Notes under the pieces: generated by a model
The model's input: the letters and a program-made list of their open reading frames with translations, nothing else
Databases searched by the model: none
What the model was told of the DNA's origin: nothing
Translations under genes and position numbers: made by a program
Virus record (IMG/VR): IMGVR_UViG_3300021083_000495
Location: 1 to 52,698 of that record
Origin: a virus
Length of the DNA stretch: 52,698 bases
Strand: one strand, 5' to 3'
Shown: positions 19,276 to 26,497 of the stretch, piece after piece
Layout of the letters: the number at the start of each line of letters is the position of its first letter
Numbering within the stretch: position 1 is the stretch's first letter

Positions 19276-19850
19276 CAATCTACTATAAACTCACGACACA
19301 AGAAGGAAAGACTCGTAATGAAACTCAATGGGGTGAGAATATTTCTCATGAGGCTACGGGAGACATTAAACAAGATTTGTGCTCCGATGCATGGATACAT
19401 GCTTACACTCATCCTCTACTCGCCGTGCTTATGAACCCGGCTCATGCAGATATAGAGAATCCCATCCTTTGGGAAGGAAAGGGAGAAGGAGAAGCAAAAT
19501 TTGAATCCCTTAAATGTGGGTTTAGGAAGTTTACTACGCTAAAGAAAATCCCTCTTCCCGAAATAACCTATGTTCAAAAGGTAGCCTTTGGTATTCTCTG
19601 TGCTAAAGAAGTTTACAAAGACTCAAGTTGGAATCAGTGGGCAGATAAGTGGTTAAGCGGGGAGGATCGTACCGAAGCTTCTGCTAAGTATGCTGCTGCT
19701 TACTCTGCTGCTAATGCTTATTATGCTGCTAGGGCTGCTGCTAATGCTGAGTATGTTGCTTATGCTGCTAAAGCTGCTTCTACTGCTAAAGCTATGGGTA
19801 AAGAATTAGATTTTGTTTCGATTGCCCTTAAAGCCATGGAGGTGAAGTAA
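19272..19850 (+). CDS. hypothetical protein with Ala-rich repetitive C-terminus
   Basis: The 192-residue protein belongs to a type I recognise from phages and bacteria but cannot name. The N-terminal domain reads 'YYKLTTQEGKTRNETQWG ... CSDAWIHAYTHPLLAVLMNPAHADI-x-NP-x-LWE' and 'PLPEITYVQKVAFGILCAKEVY'. A tail follows in which Ala-Ala pairs recur every few residues (about 136-176: KYAAAYSAANAYYAARAAANAEY...). The tail is encoded by GCT-rich DNA and is prone to length change. GGAGGGG lies upstream of the start. Function unknown. Confidence 0.6.
   Translation: MTIYYKLTTQEGKTRNETQWGENISHEATGDIKQDLCSDAWIHAYTHPLLAVLMNPAHADIENPILWEGKGEGEAKFESLKCGFRKFTTLKKIPLPEITYVQKVAFGILCAKEVYKDSSWNQWADKWLSGEDRTEASAKYAAAYSAANAYYAARAAANAEYVAYAAKAASTAKAMGKELDFVSIALKAMEVK
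19676..19800 (+). repeat. GCT-rich repetitive tract (Ala-rich coding)
   Basis: GCT triplets recur in phase every one to four codons through this stretch, encoding the Ala-rich tail of the gene at 19272. The units are degenerate rather than exact. The pattern is typical of a tract that expands or contracts by slippage. Confidence 0.6.
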
Positions 19851-19956
19851 TGCTAATAACGGACTTACGCCACAGCTAACAACGGCATCTTTGACTTTAA
19901 TCGCAACGAAACGGGCAGATACGCGAAGAAAATAAAGCATCGAATAAGGATTAAAA

Positions 19957-20388
19957 ATGATTCAATTAAACCTCAGTTTAAAATCAAAATATGATCCTCC
20001 GGTTCCTGTTAAGCCGGATGCGACATTACCGGATGAAGAGTACCTAGCCCTATGTGTGAAGTTAGGAATGGTGTTGGATATGCCTACCTATCCTTTACAT
20101 GATGTTATCAGATACCTTAACGCAAAATTTGGAGTACATAGTAGGAAATCACTCACGGACTCAGTGAGCCGACCAAATTGGGTGTGGGTGCCTCTTCGAC
20201 ACAAAGATATTATTACTACGCGTAATTTTAATGATACGGATCAACGTATTTATACTAAACCTATCCCGTACCCCGTTCTTAAGACCATTGAATCTATTCA
20301 AGAACGTTGGCCGGAAGCGAAATTTTTCATTTCGGATGAAAGATACGCATCCGATGAGAAAGACCCATTTTTTAATGTTTACTGTTAA
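19957..20388 (+). CDS. hypothetical protein, probably frameshifted near its 3' end
   Basis: The 143-residue frame ends at TAA 20386-20388. In the +1 frame the sequence after the T6 run at about 20370 continues without a stop to TGA 20441-20443 and encodes FTVNEARTIHVVERWDEPKF, which looks like a natural protein end. That stop overlaps the ATG of the next gene as ATGA, the junction used elsewhere in this cluster. One T fewer in the run would join both parts into about 161 residues. The upstream part ('EEYLALCVKLGM', 'WVWVPLRHKDI', 'WPEAKFFISDERYA') is a compact globular protein that I cannot assign. AAGGA precedes the ATG. Confidence 0.6.
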   Translation: MIQLNLSLKSKYDPPVPVKPDATLPDEEYLALCVKLGMVLDMPTYPLHDVIRYLNAKFGVHSRKSLTDSVSRPNWVWVPLRHKDIITTRNFNDTDQRIYTKPIPYPVLKTIESIQERWPEAKFFISDERYASDEKDPFFNVYC

Positions 20389-20439
20389 TGAAGCTCGTAC
20401 GATTCATGTAGTTGAACGCTGGGACGAGCCAAAATTTCG

Positions 20440-20610
20440 ATGAACGAGTATTATAAAGTATGGTGTACACAAGGACAAGGTCCTGGAGAAACTCCTGACA
20501 AAGAGTTTCCAACTTTAAAAAAAGCCCTGACTTTTGTCGAAGAAAATAAAGATGACGCTTCGTGGGCTATTGAATACCCTGATGGCACATGGCATAAATG
20601 GGACAATTAG
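20440..20610 (+). CDS. small hypothetical protein (56 aa)
   Basis: A 56-codon gene starts at the ATG that overlaps the extended end of the preceding gene. It encodes a small alpha/beta protein with 'YYKVWCTQGQGPGETPDKEF', 'LKKALTFVEEN' and 'WAIEYPDGTWHKW', the pattern of a single compact domain in which a helix packs on a sheet. Four bases separate its stop from the next ATG. Function unknown. Confidence 0.55.
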   Translation: MNEYYKVWCTQGQGPGETPDKEFPTLKKALTFVEENKDDASWAIEYPDGTWHKWDN

Positions 20611-20613
20611 TAA

Positions 20614-20907
20614 ATGGCTAAGAAACTTAAGACTAATGCTGTCATAGCAGTTATCCCTCAAGAAACACAAGAACAGAAGGAAGCTAAAGAAGATAAAGTG
20701 TTTGAAGTAGCGAACCGCAAATACACAACCTCAATGAACAAAGCATGGCAAAAATATTGCACAGCTTTGGATGAAGATTTGAAAGATAATCCCAAAAAAT
20801 CCACAAAGAAAGAGTCCTACACTTTACAATATATCGAGGATAGAGAGCGAGCATTAAAAGAATGGATAGATTTTTTTGGCGGTGATTTTATTGTTTCGGA
20901 GGATTAA
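20614..20907 (+). CDS. hypothetical helical protein
   Basis: This 97-residue, Lys/Glu-rich protein is probably mostly helical (residues about 20-85) and ends in an acidic tail. It is in line with its neighbours (gaps of 3 and 6 bases). No family recognised. Confidence 0.5.
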   Translation: MAKKLKTNAVIAVIPQETQEQKEAKEDKVFEVANRKYTTSMNKAWQKYCTALDEDLKDNPKKSTKKESYTLQYIEDRERALKEWIDFFGGDFIVSED

Positions 20908-20913
20908 ACAAAT

Positions 20914-21708
20914 ATGCACACTTCTTTGGGATTTTGGTTGGAAATACGCAAAAGTTTAATGGTACGAGGGGATAACTGGAAACTAGTTATTGATTCTCTT
21001 CCGTCAAGAATAAACAGTTTAGATGCGCTTTCTCTCTTCCAAGAATCGGATCAATTAACTTACCTTACTGGTCAAGGCTATATTGCTGGAGAGTTAGTTG
21101 AAGCTAGTCCATTCAAAGGAATCATTCTACCCTATATTTCAGACGATATAGAGATAACACTCGAAAATATTGCACTTCAATGGGTGTACAGATTTTTAAT
21201 TCTTGAGGGTCTGATAGAGCATAATCGCAAAGAACCTATAAAAAAATGGGCACCGATGTTTTTACATCTCACGGATCAAGGTCTGCATTTCTTGGTGTAT
21301 ATGTCGGCGGTACTAGTACTCATGGAAGAAGGGCAAATAGTTGGTAAGAAGATATCAAAAGCTAAACTTCTCAGCGGAGAATTGGATGACTTAGTGCGCT
21401 GGCGGGTTAAAAAAGTATGTGAATTGCTTCACGAAAAAGCGCAGGATTATGGAGAAAGTTTTCGTCGTCATGGCTTGCCTGGACTAGTTCCTAGATTATG
21501 GGATAAAATCGCTCGCTATGCACAGCTCAAGGCTGATAATCGTACCGCTAAATTTGAAAGAATGGAAGATTCAGTTGTAGATTTATTGGGATATTGTTGT
21601 GTCGCCTGGTCACTTATGTTAGAATTACCAGAAGATTTTAGAAAAGAATATCAACCCTCTTGTACTTATGAAACAGAACAAATCGGAAAAGAGTGGAAAA
21701 AACTGTGA
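20914..21708 (+). CDS. Nmad1/DUF1599-like protein with extra N-terminal region
   Basis: The C-terminal part (about residues 165-245) matches the nucleotide-modification-associated domain 1 / DUF1599 pattern: 'LLHEKAQDYGESFRRHG', 'LVPRLWDKIARYAQL', 'KFERMEDSVVDLLGYCCVAW'. That family is linked by comparative genomics to modified phage DNA bases, but its chemistry is not established here. The first 160 residues are unrelated to it and contain a helix-rich segment that could be a separate domain. GGAGG lies upstream of the ATG. No other recognisable base-modification enzyme is in the window, so a role in DNA modification or nucleotide pool control is only suggested. Confidence 0.65.
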   Translation: MHTSLGFWLEIRKSLMVRGDNWKLVIDSLPSRINSLDALSLFQESDQLTYLTGQGYIAGELVEASPFKGIILPYISDDIEITLENIALQWVYRFLILEGLIEHNRKEPIKKWAPMFLHLTDQGLHFLVYMSAVLVLMEEGQIVGKKISKAKLLSGELDDLVRWRVKKVCELLHEKAQDYGESFRRHGLPGLVPRLWDKIARYAQLKADNRTAKFERMEDSVVDLLGYCCVAWSLMLELPEDFRKEYQPSCTYETEQIGKEWKKL

Positions 21709-21730
21709 GAGCGGCTGAGCGCAGGGACGG

Positions 21731-22339
21731 ATGAGTGAGACAGTGAAAAATAACCATACGTGCGACAAGCCTAACTATACGGATGGCCCGTGTCAGGTTT
21801 GCGCGGCTGAGAAAACGCTACTGCCGTGCCCATTTTGCGGCGGCGCTCCGATCTTGGACGACTTAGGCGAAGAGGATGATTTCTTCGTACACTGCGGGTC
21901 ATGCGAAGTGCAGCAAATCGCCAACAAGACAATCGACACGGCTGTAAGCGAATGGAATCAGCGGGTGAGCGCAGGGGATACCCCAGATTTGCGGAGGAGT
22001 GAGACAGTGAGCCAGTGTTTAAGAACTCGGATTCTGGAAATGATGAAGCATCGAGAGTGGTCAACCCATTGGATACATCGAAGCGCGTACCTGCATCTGG
22101 AGTCTGCGGAACTTGCGGAAGCGGTTCGGGGAAAACGGGGAGACACACTCGATGAGTCGGCGGATGTGCTCATAACGATGCTGGCTCTGAGTCCGCATAA
22201 TCTGCCAGAAATCGTTCAAGCCGCTACAGCCAAAGTGGAATCGTTAATGACGAAACCACGATACGCGGGAGAAACCGGAACATTTGGTGATGTGCGGGTG
22301 AACGCAGGGACGGAGGAGACAGTCCATGCCAACGATTAA
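21731..22339 (+). CDS. fusion of Lar-like zinc ribbon and MazG-like domain
   Basis: Residues about 30-78 carry 'LLPCPFCGGAP', 'VHCGSC' and 'AVSEWNQR', the pattern of Lar-type restriction-alleviation zinc-ribbon proteins. Residues about 118-175 carry 'HLESAELAEAVRGKRGDTLDESADVLITMLAL', the pattern of MazG-like NTP pyrophosphohydrolases. Between them the coding sequence runs through something that looks like a translation start region: GGAGGAG (21993-21999) and an in-frame GTG at 22007. The second domain may therefore also be made alone (111 residues). The linker DNA resembles the sequence before the first start codon. The segment is visibly GC-richer than the flanking phage genes. Confidence 0.65.
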   Translation: MSETVKNNHTCDKPNYTDGPCQVCAAEKTLLPCPFCGGAPILDDLGEEDDFFVHCGSCEVQQIANKTIDTAVSEWNQRVSAGDTPDLRRSETVSQCLRTRILEMMKHREWSTHWIHRSAYLHLESAELAEAVRGKRGDTLDESADVLITMLALSPHNLPEIVQAATAKVESLMTKPRYAGETGTFGDVRVNAGTEETVHAND

Positions 22340-22368
22340 AGAGGAGACAGTCCATGCCAACGATTAAA
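22313..22368 (+). repeat. 28-base exact tandem duplication of a translation start region
   Basis: The 28 bases at 22313-22340 are repeated exactly at 22341-22368. Each copy holds GAGGAGA and an ATG followed by CCAACGATTAAA. The second copy starts the metallopeptidase gene (ATG 22354). The first opens a 13-codon frame ending at 22367 and also supplies the last residues of the upstream fusion gene. Confidence 0.9.
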
Positions 22369-22800
22369 GAGTGGACAGAACTGCATGCCGATCTGATGCA
22401 GAGGTTGCATCTCCCGTGCGAACTGAATTTCTCTACTGATGTCAAAGTAGCACAGCACAGATTCGACGACGATGACACCTGTGTGATCACTATCAATCCA
22501 GAAGTGGATTTTAAAGTACCAGTACACCTCATTCTCCACGAAGCTGCCCATCATCGCGCTTATGTCAGGGCGTTTAGACATCTCACGGACAATACTTTCG
22601 TGGACTTATGCTGTTCTGGCTGGACGGGCGGACACTGCGAGCACTGGGCGAAAATTCTCATCGGCATGTACGCCGAAATGGGAATCGCATTGCCGTACAG
22701 CACAAGCTTTATAGCATTTGCAAAGCTGGCGGGCATCGTGCGAAAGAACTATGCAAGGGAGGGTCAATGGAATGGACAGCGGAACAATGGCGCAGGCTAG
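22354..22800 (+). CDS. HExxH zinc metallopeptidase-like protein
   Basis: This 148-residue protein has His62-Glu63-Ala-Ala-His66, the zincin active-site motif, in a hydrophobic helix ('VHLILHEAAHH'). About 28 residues later comes 'GWTGGHCEHWAKILIGMYAEMG', where His94 or His97 could be the third zinc ligand, as in short SprT/WLM-type or phage minigluzincin proteins. The N-terminal part is a small beta sheet. It probably acts as a cytoplasmic protease or peptidase, substrate unknown. The ribosome site GAGGAGA lies in the duplicated 28-base unit. Base composition is GC-rich like its neighbours. Confidence 0.7.
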   Translation: MPTIKEWTELHADLMQRLHLPCELNFSTDVKVAQHRFDDDDTCVITINPEVDFKVPVHLILHEAAHHRAYVRAFRHLTDNTFVDLCCSGWTGGHCEHWAKILIGMYAEMGIALPYSTSFIAFAKLAGIVRKNYAREGQWNGQRNNGAG

Positions 22801-23018
22801 CAGCCTGTTTAGGTTACGGACCTTTGCGGGGACGATTCAAAAAAAATCTGATCCCCATAATGAAGAAACGCGATCAAATCTGCATCAAATGTCTCGCTGA
22901 CGAAGTAGCCGAAGGTCTGGGCGGGGAATACGGTTTGTGGGCGGAGGAAATTTTGATCGCCGCATCCAAAGAAACGTCCATCGAAGTGTACTGTGGTAAG
23001 GGGAAACACAATGCCTGA
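22767..23018 (+). CDS. hypothetical protein
   Basis: I chose ATG 22767, which follows GGGAGGGT (22757-22764) and overlaps the end of the metallopeptidase gene. It gives 83 residues beginning MEWTAEQWRRLAACLGYGP. An N-terminal helical segment is followed by one Cys pair 'CIKC' and another helix with 'AEEILIAASKE'. The upstream extension of this frame reads as shadow sequence. Function unknown. Confidence 0.55.
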   Translation: MEWTAEQWRRLAACLGYGPLRGRFKKNLIPIMKKRDQICIKCLADEVAEGLGGEYGLWAEEILIAASKETSIEVYCGKGKHNA

Positions 23019-23175
23019 AGTCCCGAACGCTTACCAGTGCGACTTTTGCCATAAGATCATGACGCCTATCGAGACGAAGGACACCCGCTGGAATTCGAAG
23101 TTCTGCTCACTTTGTGGCTTCCGATTCTACGATGTTTTCATCGGGGAAACCCGCATAAACACAGATACTTACTGA
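23011..23175 (+). CDS. small zinc-ribbon protein
   Basis: This 54-residue protein starts at ATG 23011, preceded by AAGGGGA; a GTG at 22993 would add 6 residues. It carries two Cys pairs, 'CDFCH' and 'CSLCG', about 25 residues apart, a typical zinc ribbon. Its start overlaps the previous gene. It is the last gene of the GC-rich segment. Function unknown. Confidence 0.55.
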   Translation: MPEVPNAYQCDFCHKIMTPIETKDTRWNSKFCSLCGFRFYDVFIGETRINTDTY

Positions 23176-23257
23176 CTTCTGGATGATCCAGGGCAAGAAA
23201 GTTGATGGTGTCGCTGTCAAAACCTTTCAACTATCCATTTCTAGATTAGAGGTTGAT

Positions 23258-23467
23258 ATGAGTAAAAAAAATAAGTCTAAAAAACGCACTAAAAAAGTAA
23301 CTTCAGCTCCGAAGGTTGTAAAACCAGAAATATCAATGCCAGAAATACCAGTGCCAGATTCAGTAAAAACTGACTATCCTCTTTCAGTGTATGACGAGAG
23401 TATTTATCCAACCCCTGAGTCTAAACCAAGTAAAAAACTAGGATTCTGGAAATGGTTAGTTGGGTAA
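23258..23467 (+). CDS. small Lys/Pro-rich protein
   Basis: I chose ATG 23258, which has GAGG 6 bases upstream and opens with MSKKNKSKKRTKK. The in-frame upstream part from 23183 is GC-richer and looks like non-coding boundary sequence. The 69-residue protein has a strongly basic N-terminus, a Pro-rich middle (PEISMPEIPVPD) and a hydrophobic C-terminal 'GFWKWLVG'. It might be a DNA-binding or membrane-peripheral peptide; nothing firmer can be said. Confidence 0.45.
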   Translation: MSKKNKSKKRTKKVTSAPKVVKPEISMPEIPVPDSVKTDYPLSVYDESIYPTPESKPSKKLGFWKWLVG

Positions 23468-23486
23468 AGTTGAAATAGGAGAAATT

Positions 23487-23552
23487 ATGTTAGGTTTATT
23501 CGGAACGATTTTAGTTATACTTTTAATTGTTTGGCTTGCACGAAGAGTTTGA
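23487..23552 (+). CDS. 21-residue single-span membrane microprotein
   Basis: A strong ribosome site (ATAGGAGAAATT) precedes an ATG and 21 codons that encode a single hydrophobic helix, GLFGTILVILLIVWLA, ending in RRV. The arginines at the end suggest the C-terminus faces the cytoplasm. Too short for family assignment. The ribosome site is the best argument that it is translated. Confidence 0.45.
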   Translation: MLGLFGTILVILLIVWLARRV

Positions 23553-23601
23553 GCGATGAAAAATAAGTCCTTTATGGGAATCCTTGATAGAGAGGATTTT
23601 C

Positions 23602-24555
23602 ATGATCGTTCTTACGCAGGGGCAAATAACCGGTTCCGCTGATTTGGCTATTTTGATTCGAGACGCCAGCGGTAACCTAATTGACCCCGTTTCTATTAGT
23701 TACACCATATACAAACTCCGCGATATATTACCAACATCCCCCACGGTAGCATATGAATATGATATGCACCAACCAGAAAACATGCAAGGTGGGCCACCTC
23801 TCCCACCTGAAAGCTCTACCTTAGTCAGCCAGCCCCAGCAGACCCCTAAACGTCTCTCTTTGGGCACCTATGCGGCTGTAGTGACCATTCCTACCGCTTG
23901 GAAGGGAATTTATAAGATCGTATGGCAGTTTCAACAATATGCAGCAAGCTGCCCCCAGAACTATGTTCACATGGATTTTATTGTGCAAACTGTGGATCCA
24001 ACAGATCCTGCTTTCGAAGCACCTTCTATGATTATTGGTAAGCAGTTGGGTATCGCCAGTGCTCAGACTTCCCCAGCTATGTATGCGCAGGCAATTCGAG
24101 TGGTTCGAGAATTAATTTCCGATGTTAATCCTGATAGAAATTATCATTTTCGTCCTCCAACCCCCGGAAAAGTTGTGGCGAATTATACAACTAGAGTGGG
24201 ATTTATATGGCTGGATACAACTATTTTGGTAAATTTGAGTATGTCTATTTCACAGCTAAATCTTTATAATCCCATGAATTATTTTAATTGGACCATGGAT
24301 ACAATTCCTCGGGACTGGGGAAATATAGCGGCAATGGGAGCAGCCGCTTTTTGTCTTTCTGGTGAGTCAGCTCGATGGGCCGCGGACGAATTTTCTTACA
24401 GTCTTAACGGGGTTTCGCTAGATATAAATAAATCAGCTTTGTACCAATCTTTAGCAGGAACCTACTTGACTCAATTTAACACCATGGCTCCATTAGTTAC
24501 AGCTAATAGACCCTATTCAGCCGGATTGAGACAATCTCGTTGGCTCCTCGGTTAG
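23602..24555 (+). CDS. virion structural protein, possible neck/connector
   Basis: I chose ATG 23602, with AGAGAGGA upstream, giving 318 residues. The N-terminal 130 residues are beta-rich ('ADLAILIRDASGNLIDPVSISYTIYKL', in part, and 'LGTYAAVVTIP'), like an Ig-type decoration. The C-terminal 170 residues are helical with 'YHFRPPTPGKVVANYTTRVGFIW' and 'MGAAAFCLSGESARWAADEFSYSLNG'. It opens the second structural block, so a head-tail connector or tail-completion role is possible but not shown. Confidence 0.6.
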   Translation: MIVLTQGQITGSADLAILIRDASGNLIDPVSISYTIYKLRDILPTSPTVAYEYDMHQPENMQGGPPLPPESSTLVSQPQQTPKRLSLGTYAAVVTIPTAWKGIYKIVWQFQQYAASCPQNYVHMDFIVQTVDPTDPAFEAPSMIIGKQLGIASAQTSPAMYAQAIRVVRELISDVNPDRNYHFRPPTPGKVVANYTTRVGFIWLDTTILVNLSMSISQLNLYNPMNYFNWTMDTIPRDWGNIAAMGAAAFCLSGESARWAADEFSYSLNGVSLDINKSALYQSLAGTYLTQFNTMAPLVTANRPYSAGLRQSRWLLG

Positions 24556-24563
24556 CCGTGTAG

Positions 24564-24698
24564 AAATTTGACTTCTCAGTATTAGATAGAATCAGCGTAC
24601 AGAACGGCAGCTACGCTAAGGCGATACACACTCGCTGGCATGTCAACCGTGGGCGAACAAATCCATTCTGCGCGTTTTGTCACCACTCCGCCGACTAG
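24564..24698 (+). pseudogene. start-less remnant of a small Cys-pair protein
   Basis: Within the 217-base gap between two virion genes there is an open frame of 44 codons with no ATG, GTG or TTG start. It ends 'AIHTRWHVNRGRTNPFCAFCHHSAD'-like (shown in part), with the WHVNRG and C-x2-C pattern common in small phage proteins. It is bounded by TAG on both sides. I read it as a decayed gene; the rest of the gap shows nothing recognisable. Confidence 0.4.
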
Positions 24699-24772
24699 CT
24701 ATTTCATTATTCAGAAGAAATGAAACCAAATAAGACCGGAAAACAAAAAACGCTATTCTTTCCCTTTAATAG

Positions 24773-26059
24773 ATGATTACCAACTTACTAGTTTTGAACA
24801 GCAGTTATGTAGGATCCCATGATTTGTGGTGGGCTCATGATCCTGAAGCTGTTAAGGGTTACAACATTTATCGTGCTTACGAACACCCGTCTAACTGGGA
24901 ATGTATTCAACAGAGTTGGGCAGGTAATTTCTATCGAGATATGACATCTCTTCAACAAGTCACATACACTCTCAAACCTGATGATTTTATTGAACAAGGA
25001 GAATTGGGACGTTGGGCTTTTAGGATACCAGATATTCCATATGCTACAGTACAAGCTGGTAGAGCTGTCATAAGCAATAGTCCGGATGATGTGAGCGTTA
25101 CTGTAAGTGTAAGCGGCAATGTAGGTGTGGATGGACAAACATTTCGCCCCATAAAAGTTGAGGGGTTTGATCGTTCAATTTACATGGAAATGGACAACAC
25201 CTTAGCGGAAGGGGGAGCTGTGAGTGATACAGCTTTGGTTGATACAGATGATGTCAACCATGCTAATTACGCTGGCATAACTCTTTGGCAAGTAACTTAC
25301 AATAAACTCATTAATTATGTAGATATTTATACCGCTTTAAATCGTGTTTATTATACAGTAGTACCGGTGAGTGCAAAAGGAGAGTTACATGCACCTGGGG
25401 ATCACGGGTCAATGATAAAAAATACTCAAGAGGTAGATCAGATTGATTGGGTGTTTGAGGAAATGGTACGGCGTAATCAATATTTATTTGAAACAACTGG
25501 GGAACCAGCTTATCTTATGTTTCGCAAATGGCGAGGCACTGCTTGCGGCTGTGTGTACGGCAGTCAACAACCAAAAACAGGATGTAGGGTTTGTTTTGAA
25601 ACAGGGTTTGTAGGCGGATACATAGGTCCGTATGATTTTCTTTTTGTACCTCCGGATTCCGCTTTGATGCGTGAGATTACTGAAGGTGGTATCAAAACCA
25701 CCAGAGACTCTCGTAGTTATTTGACTCGTACCCCAATCGTGCAGAACGGTGATTTAATCATACGGCGCAATGGGGATCGCATGACAATCAGCAATGTGGT
25801 TTACAAAATGCCGCGAGGTATTATTCTTCAGCAAGATTTCACCGTATCTTTGCTGTCGCCTGGGGATACTCGTTATTTAATTCCCGTGGTGAATACGGGG
25901 CTACCTACGATATTTAATCCTGTGGTTCGCCCCGATCCGCTGGATGGAAAAGGCGGGGGTGAGCCAGTATTTGATCCACGCACAGTTCCAAATAAAGATT
26001 TTGAGAACGTGAATATTCCTATCGGTCGCACAGTGGAATTTGGCAAGATAACTTCCTGA
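24773..26059 (+). CDS. virion structural protein with FN3-like start and Cys cluster
   Basis: This 428-residue protein begins with an FN3-like strand pattern, 'DLWWAHDPEAVKGYNIYRA'. Its middle is beta-rich with 'VDIYTALNRVYYTVVPVSAKGE'. A compact Cys set follows: Cys258, Cys260, Cys271 and Cys274 ('CGC-x10-C-x2-C'), then 'GFVGGYIGPYDFLFVPP'. That Cys-containing segment resembles structural proteins of other large myoviruses, but I cannot name the family. It sits before the sheath region and could be a neck or tail-terminator component. The ribosome site is poor. Confidence 0.65.
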   Translation: MITNLLVLNSSYVGSHDLWWAHDPEAVKGYNIYRAYEHPSNWECIQQSWAGNFYRDMTSLQQVTYTLKPDDFIEQGELGRWAFRIPDIPYATVQAGRAVISNSPDDVSVTVSVSGNVGVDGQTFRPIKVEGFDRSIYMEMDNTLAEGGAVSDTALVDTDDVNHANYAGITLWQVTYNKLINYVDIYTALNRVYYTVVPVSAKGELHAPGDHGSMIKNTQEVDQIDWVFEEMVRRNQYLFETTGEPAYLMFRKWRGTACGCVYGSQQPKTGCRVCFETGFVGGYIGPYDFLFVPPDSALMREITEGGIKTTRDSRSYLTRTPIVQNGDLIIRRNGDRMTISNVVYKMPRGIILQQDFTVSLLSPGDTRYLIPVVNTGLPTIFNPVVRPDPLDGKGGGEPVFDPRTVPNKDFENVNIPIGRTVEFGKITS

Positions 26060-26120
26060 CTCCTAAACTTTTCGACTTTCTCAGAAATGGCGACTCCGCT
26101 TTTATGAGAACGCACAGACA

Positions 26121-26471
26121 TTAAATCAAGTAGTCTTTCATGGGCACTGACACGCTCCAGCGCGGTTCCACGCCGAGCCGGACGCACCGCTCAAAGTACT
26201 CCGCCTTGGCTTTGTCGTAGTCCAAGCCGTCCTTGGCGTACAGTTTGCGGTAGTTGTTCTCGGTGTCAAACCCCTCTACGGTGTTGAAGTTCGCTGGGCA
26301 AAAGGTGTAGTCATCCAAGGTCAACGGTCGGGCGATCCTTTTCTCAAGGCACGCTCGACAGCAGAACTCTCTGGGAAACAGTTTAGCGGCCGCCCAGACT
26401 GAGTCGAACACTATGAAGGTGTCGTGTTCTTGACGGCAGTCTTTGCAGGTGTAATCTCGTTTAGGTCTCAT
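26121..26471 (-). CDS. conserved hypothetical protein with Cys pairs (accessory insert)
   Basis: This 116-residue protein has Cys9-x2-Cys12 and Cys37/38-x2-Cys41, followed by 'LEKRIARPLTLDDYTFCPANFN'. The pattern 'F-x-V-x-D-S-V-W-A-A-A ... C-x-x-C-L-E-x-R' recurs in phage and plasmid hypothetical proteins. It is encoded against the direction of the surrounding virion genes and is GC-richer than they are, so it is probably an accessory (moron) gene. It lies 26 bases after the 66-residue gene and is probably co-transcribed from the promoter at 26705-26733. GGGAG sits directly before the ATG. Confidence 0.65.
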   Translation of the reverse strand: MRPKRDYTCKDCRQEHDTFIVFDSVWAAAKLFPREFCCRACLEKRIARPLTLDDYTFCPANFNTVEGFDTENNYRKLYAKDGLDYDKAKAEYFERCVRLGVEPRWSVSVPMKDYLI

Positions 26472-26497
26472 CTCCCTGATTTTACACCAAAAAGTAA

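Noticed and set aside
20360-20376. Classical -1 slippery heptamer T-TTT-TTA in the frameshifted gene
   Set aside because: The heptamer is present in the DNA but not in the zero-frame phase needed for a -1 shift; the continuing frame is +1, so a one-base homopolymer change is the simpler reading.
24556-24772. Possible tRNA in the gap
   Set aside because: No T-loop (GGTTCAAATCC-like) and no acceptor-stem pairing was found in this gap or in the other gaps.
26060-26120. Inverted repeat TTCTCA/TGAGAA between the convergent genes
   Set aside because: Only 6 bases with a 20-base-plus loop and no T run on either strand; too weak for a bidirectional terminator.
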